The notes under the pieces are model-generated. The model was not told where the DNA came from, searched no databases, and was given only the letters and a program-made list of their open reading frames with translations. A stretch of DNA of 64,000 bases from CAVXWV01 sp963695415 (GTDB lineage Bacteria > Chloroflexota > Anaerolineae > Anaerolineales > UBA4823), in contig CAVOGL010000001.1 in the NCBI GenBank assembly GCA_963695415.1, positions 310,001-374,000 of the forward strand, in the 5' to 3' direction. Below are positions 57,216 to 64,000 of this stretch, piece after piece; positions within the stretch are counted from its first letter, which is position 1; the number at the start of each line of letters is the position of its first letter. A program made the position numbers and the translations under genes.

Positions 57216-59584
57216 ATGCCCTTGACCCCTCGAGTCATAAAACTGCGCCAACAGAGCCTTGATACCACTCCCAGCCTTTCCTCCGAGCGAGCACAATTGC
57301 TCACGGATTTTTTTGCAACTTTTCAGGAACCGGTCTCGATCCCCGTCCAGCGCGCCCTGGGATTTCATCACTTGCTGGAAAATAAAACCATCACTATTCT
57401 GTCCGGCGAGTTGATCGTTGGGGAGAAAGGTCCCAGACCTAAAGCAGCCCCCACCTACCCGGAGTTATGCTGTCACAGCCTGGATGACCTGGATGTCTTG
57501 AATTCCCGCGAAAAAATTTCCTTCCATGTAAAAAGTGCAGATCGTCAGTTGTATTCGAAACAGGTTATTCCTTTCTGGCAGGGAAAAACCATGCGCGAAC
57601 GTATTTTTGCTTCGATGGAACCGGAATGGTTAACTGCCTACCAGGCTGGAGTTTTTACCGAATTCATGGAACAGCGCGCCCCTGGGCACACTGTGCTGGA
57701 TGACAAGATCTACAAGAAGGGGTTTCTTGACTTCATCGCTGAGATAGACACCGCAATAAGCAAACTCGATTTTATCGCTGATCCACTCGCATACGACCGT
57801 CACCAGGAACTCCGCGCGATGCGCATCTGTGCTCTCGCTTTGATTCGCTTCGCTGAGCGGTATGCTGAACAGGCTGAGAAGCTGGCACAGGTTGAAAAAG
57901 ATGCAAACCGAAAAGTTGAACTTGAAACGATCGCAGCGGTCTGCCGGCATGTCCCCGCACATGCACCTCGCAGTTTCTGGGAAGCACTGCAGTATTACTG
58001 GTTTGTGCATCTTGGAGTAACCAGTGAATTGAACACCTGGGATGCTTTCAATCCCGGTCGTCTTGACCAACACCTGCTGCCATTTTATAACCAGGGTTTG
58101 GCAGATGGCAGCCTCACTCATAATCTGGCGGAAGAGCTGTTGTGCTGTTTTTGGATCAAATTCAACAACCAACCCGCCCCGCCAAAAGTTGGGGTGACCG
58201 CCCAGGAAAGCGGTACATACACAGACTTCGCCTTGATTAATACGGGCGGTTTGACACCAGATGGTGAGGACGCGGTAAATCCGGTAACATATTTAATTCT
58301 TGACGTGATCGAACAGATGCGCCTGCTGCAGCCGAGTTCATGCCTGCAGTTGAGTGAGAAAAACCCGGATGAATATCTAAAAAGAGCAGCAGGCGATCAT
58401 CCGTACCGGTTTCGGTCAGCCTTCGATCTTCAACACAGACGCGATCGTCCAGGAGCTGGTCCGGCAGGGAAAAAGCCTGGAGGATGCTCGCAACGGAGGC
58501 GCCAGCGGGTGCGTGGAAGCCGGTGCTTTCGGCAAGGAAGCATACATCCTGACAGGATACTTCAACCTGGTGAAAATCTTCGAGATCACGCTGCACAATG
58601 GCACCGATCCTTTAACAGGCATAAAGGTTGGATTGGAAACAGGTGATGCTGGCAGTTTCGGTTCATTCGATGAACTGTTTACTGCTTTTGAAAAACAGTT
58701 GAATTATTTCATCAAGATCAAAGTGCGCGGCAATAATGTGATCGAAAGGTTGTACGCTACCTACATGCCTGCTCCGTTCCTGTCGATATTAATCGATGAT
58801 TGTATCGAAAAAGGGATGGATTATCATGCGGGTGGTGCCAGATATAACACTTCTTACATACAGGGTGTTGGTACAGGCACCCTCACGGATATTATGAGTG
58901 CGATCAAATACCACGTCTTTGAGCTGGAAGATTTAAGCCTTGAACACCTGGTTAAAATCCTGGACGATGACTACAAAGGACATGAAAATGTCCGCTTGAT
59001 GCTTTTGAACCAACCACCTAAATACGGCAACGATGATGACCGCGCTGATGACACCATGCAGCGAATTTTCGAAGCCTATTTCAAAGCCGTAGATGGTCAT
59101 CCTAACACTCGCGGCGGGAAACACCATGTAAACATGCTGCCGACCACCGTGCATGTTTATTTCGGTTCAGTCGTTGGGGCTACGCCAGACGGCAGGAAGG
59201 CGGGGCAACCGCTCTCGGAAGGTATCTCCCCCGTTCAGGGAGCAGACAGGAAAGGTCCGACAGCGGTGGTTAAATCGGCGGCAAAGATGGACCACTTACG
59301 CACCGGGGGCACGCTGTTGAACCAAAAACTCTCCCCATCGTTGTTGGCATCCGACCAGGACTACGCACGCTTCACCAGCCTGGTGCGCGGATATTTCAGC
59401 ATGATGGGACACCACATCCAGTTCAACGTGGTGGATGGCGCTACCCTGCCGCGCCGCCCAAAAAGATCCAATTTCATACCGCAGTTTGATCGTACGCGTG
59501 GCAGGTTACAGCGACTACTTCTGCGACCTTAATGAAGCGCTGCAAGAAGAGATCATCAATCGCACAGAACAAAAAAGTTTTTAA
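57216..59584 (+). CDS. hypD: glycyl radical enzyme, hydroxyproline-dehydratase (HypD)-like, two frameshifts
   Basis: Read across slips near 58395 and 59460, this is about 789 residues, the normal length of the family. The Cys-thiyl motif GASGCVEAG lies at about 58500-58527, followed by FGKEAYILTGYFNLVK; PAPFLSILIDDC and HAGGARYNTSYIQGVG are shared with trans-4-hydroxy-L-proline dehydratases. The glycyl radical motif RVAGYSDYF is at about 59490-59517 in the third frame. Pieces: 57216-58390, 58395-59460, 59460-59584. No radical SAM activase is in the window. Other GRE dehydratases are possible. Confidence 0.82.
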
Positions 59585-59718
59585 GGGTAATGACGATTTA
59601 GAATTGGGCGGACAAACTCGCTACAACCCCCTTTCCTCTTCAACTCCCCAATTATGATAAAATCAATCGCATTAAACGATATTTTCGGGTCGGGACACTA
59701 AGGAGAATGAGGAGAAAG

Positions 59719-61296
59719 ATGGAAACGAAAGTTCACATTAGCAGGGGGAAGCTTTTGATGGTGGTTGTCTTGATGTTAGGTTTGTTCCTGGCAGCCTGTG
59801 CGCCTGCGACAACAGCTCCTGACACCAGCCCACCGCAGGATGGTGAAACTGAACAAGCGGATGAAGGAACCGGCAGCTCCGGTACTATGAACGTCGCCAT
59901 GCAGCCGATGGTCCAGACCGATCCGGCGTTGATCTCATCCGATACTGAAGTACTCGTCGCCAACCATGTTTATGACTACCTGGTAGATGTCAGCGCAGAA
60001 AATACCATCGTCCCTCGCCTGGCAAAGGATTGGAATGTAAGCCCGGATGGGTTGACCTACACGTTCAACCTGGAAGAAGGCGTAGTTTTTCATGATGGCA
60101 GTCCATTAACGGCAAAGGATGTGGTCTGGACGTTCGACCGGCTGCGCAACCCGGATTCTGGCTTCCCGACCGCGACCCTTTATGAAAACATCGTATCCAT
60201 CACGTCTGTTTCGGACCTGCAGGTTGAATTCAAACTTAAGAATACCAATCCATTTTTCCCTTATGACCTCAGCGACAATCATGCTTTGATCATCAAAGAC
60301 GGCACGACAGAAGCTTCTGACTTCAACGGAAGCGGTCCCTACAAGGTATCCGAATACCTGCCTGAAGACCGCATCATCCTGCAAGCTAACCCGGATTATT
60401 GGCTGGAAGGGAAGCCTGGTCTGGCAGAGCTGCAGGTGATCTTTTTCAATGATGATGCTGCCATGGTTGACGCTCTGCGCGGCGGTCAGGTGGACCTGGT
60501 GATGCGCCTGCCAACTCCGCTTTACCAAAGTCTGGAAGGTGCGGACGGAATCGTGAGGATTTCCGTGCCATCGAATAAGTTCGATGTGGTGCGACTGCGC
60601 GCTGACCGACCTCCCGGTGATGACCCACGCGTGATCCAGGCGCTGCGCCTGGCAACGGACAAACAGGTAATCTTCGACCTGGTATTGCAGGCTATGGGAC
60701 GGACTGCAGGTGACAATCCAATCGGTCCAATGTATACCCAATACCACCTTCCCACAACCGTATCCCCGGTCGCTCAGTATGATGCTGCCCGTGAATTGTT
60801 GAAAGAAGCCGGGTATGAAGATAATCTGAAAATGGAGCTGCATACTCCCGATACAGAGAACCGCCCCGACCTGGCGGTTGCTCTGAAGGATATGTGGGCA
60901 AAAGCCGGCGTGGAGGTTGAGGTGATCGTCGAGCCTGAGAGCATCTACTACGGCGACAACGGTTGGCTTGAAGTGGACCTGGGTATCACCGGGTGGGGTT
61001 CGCGTCCTTACCCGCAGTTCTATTTGGACGTAATGTTGACCTGCGATGCAATCTGGAACGAAGCCCATTGGTGCAGCAAAGAATTTGATGCCCTTGTCGA
61101 GATCGCAGGCACAACCCTGGATGAGACCGTGCGGAAAGAGGCTTACATCAACATCCAGAAGATGTTGAATGAGGAAGGTCCATTGATCATCCCCTATTTT
61201 TCGATCACAACCGCGGCTGTACGCGATAATTTTGACAATTTCTCCCTGAAATCTTTCCCGGGGAGGACAGATCTGTGGGTGGTGACAAACAAATAA
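59719..61296 (+). CDS. family 5 (peptide/nickel-type) solute-binding lipoprotein
   Basis: About 525 residues. A signal peptide with lipobox LAAC is followed by a Thr/Pro/Glu-rich linker and the DppA/OppA-type fold (RLAKDWNVSPDGLTYTFNLEEGVVFHDGSPLTAKDV; ALRLATDKQVIFDLVLQAM). It binds peptides or similar solutes outside the membrane and would feed an ABC importer whose permease and ATPase genes are not in this window. Start 59719 is preferred (AGGAG 4-5 nt upstream) over 59707. It lies after the glycyl radical enzyme gene and could supply a peptide or imino-acid substrate, which is inference. Confidence 0.87.
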   Translation: METKVHISRGKLLMVVVLMLGLFLAACAPATTAPDTSPPQDGETEQADEGTGSSGTMNVAMQPMVQTDPALISSDTEVLVANHVYDYLVDVSAENTIVPRLAKDWNVSPDGLTYTFNLEEGVVFHDGSPLTAKDVVWTFDRLRNPDSGFPTATLYENIVSITSVSDLQVEFKLKNTNPFFPYDLSDNHALIIKDGTTEASDFNGSGPYKVSEYLPEDRIILQANPDYWLEGKPGLAELQVIFFNDDAAMVDALRGGQVDLVMRLPTPLYQSLEGADGIVRISVPSNKFDVVRLRADRPPGDDPRVIQALRLATDKQVIFDLVLQAMGRTAGDNPIGPMYTQYHLPTTVSPVAQYDAARELLKEAGYEDNLKMELHTPDTENRPDLAVALKDMWAKAGVEVEVIVEPESIYYGDNGWLEVDLGITGWGSRPYPQFYLDVMLTCDAIWNEAHWCSKEFDALVEIAGTTLDETVRKEAYINIQKMLNEEGPLIIPYFSITTAAVRDNFDNFSLKSFPGRTDLWVVTNK

Positions 61297-61337
61297 GCTC
61301 GCGGCGATTAAATTAGCGGATTGACAAGGAGGGCGAT

Positions 61338-62291
61338 TTGAAGCGAAATAAAGATATCACTCGACGGTTCAGGGTGAAACCTGGGACACAGGTGCAGCTT
61401 GTCGACCACGATCCTGCCTGGGACGGTCCGAAGGAGTGGCAGGAACTGGGCAAGGAGGAAGTCAAGTCACGTGCAGCTGAGATCCTTGAAGAATCGCGCC
61501 GCAGCCTGGCAGATGCACAGGCGAGGTTGTTCGCGCAGGACGTTTACAGCTTGCTGGTAGTACTCCAGGCAATGGATGCTGGAGGTAAAGACGGCACGAT
61601 CAAACACGTTTTCTCAGGCATTAACCCCGAAGGCTGCAAGGTGGTCAGCTTCAAGAAACCATCGGCTGAAGAACTGGATCATGATTTCCTGTGGAGGATC
61701 AATAAAGCTCTCCCGGAGAGAGGCAAAATCGGGATTTTCAATCGTTCGCATTATGAAGAAGTGTTGATCGTGCGGGTACATCCTGAGATCCTGCAATACC
61801 AGCGCCTGCCTCAATCCAAGAAGGGGAAGAAATTTTGGGAGCAGCGGTATGAGGACATCAACGCGCTTGAAAAACATCTTGTGAGAAATGGGACGCTCGT
61901 GGTCAAATTCTTCTTGCACACTTCCAAACAGGAACAGAAAGAACGCTTCATGGAGCGGTTGAACAATCCTGACAAACACTGGAAGTTTGCTATCGGCGAT
62001 GTAGACGAACGCCAGTACTGGGACGAATACATGCGCGCCTTCGAGCAGGCATTGTCAGCAACCAGCACCAAATGGGCGCCATGGTACATCATTCCGGCAG
62101 ACCGGAAATGGATCGCGCGCACGTTGGTCGCTAAGGTGTTGGAAAATACGATCCGAGGTTTGAACTTGAGCTACCCCAGCCCTTCTCCGGTAAAGGAAAA
62201 AGAACAGGCTGTGTTCCAACACGAGTTGTTGACTGAAAGCATGGTCACGGAGGACGAAGAGGTTTCCAGTGAAGCCGGGGAGGAGGATTAA
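61338..62291 (+). CDS. ppk2: polyphosphate kinase 2
   Basis: A 317-residue class I PPK2-type kinase. Walker A MDAGGKDGTI (about 79-88; Lys84), Walker B/lid FNRSHYEEVL (134-143), and downstream KFFLHTSKQEQKERF and WAPWYIIPADRKW are intact. It transfers phosphate between polyphosphate and nucleotides (ADP/GDP or AMP). Start is TTG with AAGGAGG 7 nt upstream. The degenerate paralogue begins 2 nt after the stop, so both are co-translated. Confidence 0.9.
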   Translation: MKRNKDITRRFRVKPGTQVQLVDHDPAWDGPKEWQELGKEEVKSRAAEILEESRRSLADAQARLFAQDVYSLLVVLQAMDAGGKDGTIKHVFSGINPEGCKVVSFKKPSAEELDHDFLWRINKALPERGKIGIFNRSHYEEVLIVRVHPEILQYQRLPQSKKGKKFWEQRYEDINALEKHLVRNGTLVVKFFLHTSKQEQKERFMERLNNPDKHWKFAIGDVDERQYWDEYMRAFEQALSATSTKWAPWYIIPADRKWIARTLVAKVLENTIRGLNLSYPSPSPVKEKEQAVFQHELLTESMVTEDEEVSSEAGEED

Positions 62292-62293
62292 CC

Positions 62294-63190
62294 ATGTCTG
62301 AATCAACTTACAGCAGCAGGTTCCGCATACCGCCGGGGGAAACAGTTTCACTCGCCGAACATGCCTCCCGTTGGGAAGGCGACGCGGAATTCAAATCATT
62401 TGATGAGAGTGTGCAGAAATCACTGGCGCGGCAGATGCTGGAGGAAGACCAATCTGAGCTGGCAAGCCTTCAAGACAGGTTATACGCCAGCAGCCAATAC
62501 GGGGTGCTGTTAATCCTGGAAGGGATGATCGGGGCTGATCTGGATGGCGTAATCCGCCGTGTGTTTTCGGGCATAAACCCACAGGGCTGCAGCGTGAATG
62601 TCTTCCGCAAACCGTCTGACGAAGAACAAGAGCATGACTTCCTGTGGCGCTACTTCAAAGCCATGCCCGGAAAAGGGCATATCGGAATATATAAGAAATC
62701 CTATTACAGCGAGCTGGCATACTCCAGGCCGCGTCCGGAAATCCGGCAGCGTATAAGCCTTCCGTCCAATGTCAGCAGTGGGAGCTTCTGGAGGGACGTC
62801 ACTCGCAGTATCAACGCGCTAGAGCACCACCTCAGTCCAACCACGCTGATCATAAAAATCTTTCTTCACATCTCTCGTGAGCAGCAAGCTCAACGGTTCT
62901 TGAAATGGATAGATGATCCCACAGTAAGGTGGAAATTCAACGGTGAAGAGCGAGACCAACACAAACGTTGGGACGAATATCTGGAATCCTACCAGGCTGT
63001 TATCAACGCCACACACACTCGCTGGGCGCCGTGGTATGTCATCCCCGCCGACCTGGAATGGGTGGCACAAACGCTGGTAGCCGATATCCTGGCGAACGAA
63101 ATCCGATCTCTGGGTGTGAGCTACCCTCAGGTTGGGGAAGAGCAGATGGCTGTGCTGGCTGAGGGCAGGAAGCGGCTGGAAAGCGAGTAG
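62294..63190 (+). CDS. degenerate PPK2 paralogue (pseudoenzyme)
   Basis: A 298-residue protein clearly homologous to the preceding PPK2 (INPQGCSVNVFRKPS, HDFLWRY, WAPWYVIPADLEW) but with the catalytic motifs lost: Walker A reads MIGADLDGVI (Lys84 replaced by Leu83) and the FNRSHYEE motif reads YKKSYYSE. Phosphate transfer is therefore unlikely. Fold residues are kept, so it may be a regulatory or scaffold subunit of the active enzyme. It starts 2 nt after the ppk2 stop. A terminator follows. Confidence 0.85.
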   Translation: MSESTYSSRFRIPPGETVSLAEHASRWEGDAEFKSFDESVQKSLARQMLEEDQSELASLQDRLYASSQYGVLLILEGMIGADLDGVIRRVFSGINPQGCSVNVFRKPSDEEQEHDFLWRYFKAMPGKGHIGIYKKSYYSELAYSRPRPEIRQRISLPSNVSSGSFWRDVTRSINALEHHLSPTTLIIKIFLHISREQQAQRFLKWIDDPTVRWKFNGEERDQHKRWDEYLESYQAVINATHTRWAPWYVIPADLEWVAQTLVADILANEIRSLGVSYPQVGEEQMAVLAEGRKRLESE

Positions 63191-63204
63191 AGTCTTGATA
63201 AAAC

Positions 63205-63237
63205 AAACCCGAAGAGTTTTGAAAACTCTTCGGGTTT
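63205..63237 (+). terminator. intrinsic terminator of ppk2 pair
   Basis: AAACCCGAAGAGTTTT / AAAACTCTTCGGGTTT, a 16-bp perfect inverted repeat with a one-base centre, followed by TTCTTTAATTTTT. It also serves the convergent lipase gene. Confidence 0.85.
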
Positions 63238-63247
63238 TCTTTAATTT

Positions 63248-64000
63248 TTAATTATAGGGTCGTGTCAGTTCCAATTTCAAGCGCATCTTTACATCATTAT
63301 CCACAAAAAGGGATCCATGGTACTGGCGCACCGGGTGGATTTCGGTGCCTTCCAGGAAAGCGCTCTTCTCCAAAACCGAAGCGTCCCCGCTGGCATCCGT
63401 GGTGTAATCGACTTTCTGAAGTTTCCCCTTGCTGTCCCTGACAACACTAACACTGGTGATGGTCTTTATGCCGTATCCGAAGATCGAGACAGCGGGTATG
63501 CTGGCGCGGTAACCGATCTCTTTACGGAATTCCCGACCCGCGCGCAGCATGGGCAGGTAGCTCTTGTCAAGCCACTCCTCTTCATTTAAGAAGTTGATTT
63601 TCTTCCCATCCTGGTCCACCCCAACCGAATATGTGGGCAAGATCTGGTAACTGGTGGGGAAAGAAAGCACAATTTGGCGCAGCCGCTCACCCATAATACC
63701 AAATGGCAGAACCTGGGGCGCCACCAACATGCTGGTCAATCCCTTCACTGCTCCCTGGTGTGGTCCCCCCATCAGCACCATGCGCGAGACGCGTTTTTTT
63801 CCACCCAGGCATTCCACATAATAACGACTGACCATCGTGCCCAGGCTGTGCCCAATCAGGATAACGGGACGGTCGGAGGGGATGGTTTCGATCAATGCTC
63901 CTAACTGTCTTGCCGAGATGCGCACATCCTGGCGCCAATCGTATGCGAACTCGAAGAAGTCCTCACCGCGGCGGTAATGCAGGTCCTCGACAAGGTAATC
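63248..64000 (-). CDS. alpha/beta-hydrolase lipase-like (LCAT/PGAP1 type), 5' end outside window
   Basis: At least 251 residues, open to the window edge. FFEFAYDWRQDVRISARQLG, nucleophile elbow LIGHSLGTMVSRYYVE (Ser in GHSLG) and LMGGPHQGAV are typical of lecithin-cholesterol-acyltransferase/PGAP1-like lipases; a late DASGDASVLEKS and the HG in RQYHGSLF give candidate Asp and His. It is convergent with the ppk2 pair. The N-terminal part (probable start, possible signal peptide) is not in this window. Confidence 0.82.
   Translation of the reverse strand, partial: DYLVEDLHYRRGEDFFEFAYDWRQDVRISARQLGALIETIPSDRPVILIGHSLGTMVSRYYVECLGGKKRVSRMVLMGGPHQGAVKGLTSMLVAPQVLPFGIMGERLRQIVLSFPTSYQILPTYSVGVDQDGKKINFLNEEEWLDKSYLPMLRAGREFRKEIGYRASIPAVSIFGYGIKTITSVSVVRDSKGKLQKVDYTTDASGDASVLEKSAFLEGTEIHPVRQYHGSLFVDNDVKMRLKLELTRPYN

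Overview
The window looks like a chromosomal segment of an uncultured anaerobic or facultative member of the Chloroflexota (Anaerolineae-like). This is inferred from gene content: Pro/Thr-linker lipoproteins, cNMP-binding/SpoIIE-phosphatase fusions, an MttB-superfamily protein, a HypD-like glycyl radical enzyme, several multidomain caspase-family proteins, and TANAAT boxes exactly 6-7 nt upstream of start codons (leaderless mRNAs). No rRNA, tRNA, CRISPR array, transposase or phage gene was recognised.

Layout. 1-5.7 kb: truncated esterase, Crp-type regulator, lipoprotein, membrane proteins and two tandem LysM proteins. 5.7-9.0 kb: a minus-strand vitamin B12 uptake operon (btuF, btuC, btuD) behind a cobalamin riboswitch with an intrinsic terminator; a three-copy 54-bp palindromic repeat separates btuF from btuC. 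9.2-22 kb: APC permease plus tandem universal stress protein, serine/threonine dehydratase, amidase, MFS transporter, oxidoreductases and small stress-type membrane proteins. 22-32 kb: GH18 lipoprotein, FAD oxidoreductase with cNMP protein, malic enzyme, flavoprotein, TGS GTPase, mannitol-1-phosphate dehydrogenase and M20 peptidase. 32-36.6 kb: a small repeat protein, a remnant of a SARP-type activator, a UroD-like protein, a methyltransferase and a membrane protein.

36.6-46.9 kb is the most unusual part: a tightly packed minus-strand operon with a good sigma70-type promoter. It carries three multidomain proteins holding four caspase-like domains (three with His/Cys dyads, one whose catalytic Cys is lost), an alpha/beta-hydrolase probably fused to the first caspase, a membrane-anchored caspase with outward calcium-binding repeats and beta-propeller, and two small TPR-like proteins. 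I propose it as a candidate caspase-based signalling or cell-suicide system.

47-64 kb: TspO-like protein; MttB-like, HAD and cNMP/PP2C genes in a row; formylglycine-generating-enzyme-like lipoprotein; three sugar- or polyol-type oxidoreductases; a six-hairpin glycosidase-like protein; a HypD-like glycyl radical enzyme; a peptide-type solute-binding lipoprotein; an active/degenerate pair of polyphosphate kinase 2 genes; and a truncated lipase.

Caveat: about 20 genes or gene halves join only across single-base frameshifts, often at short homopolymers. The density suggests assembly or sequencing error more than real gene decay, so these are annotated as whole genes with the break described. All functional calls are from reading motifs; no database search was run.
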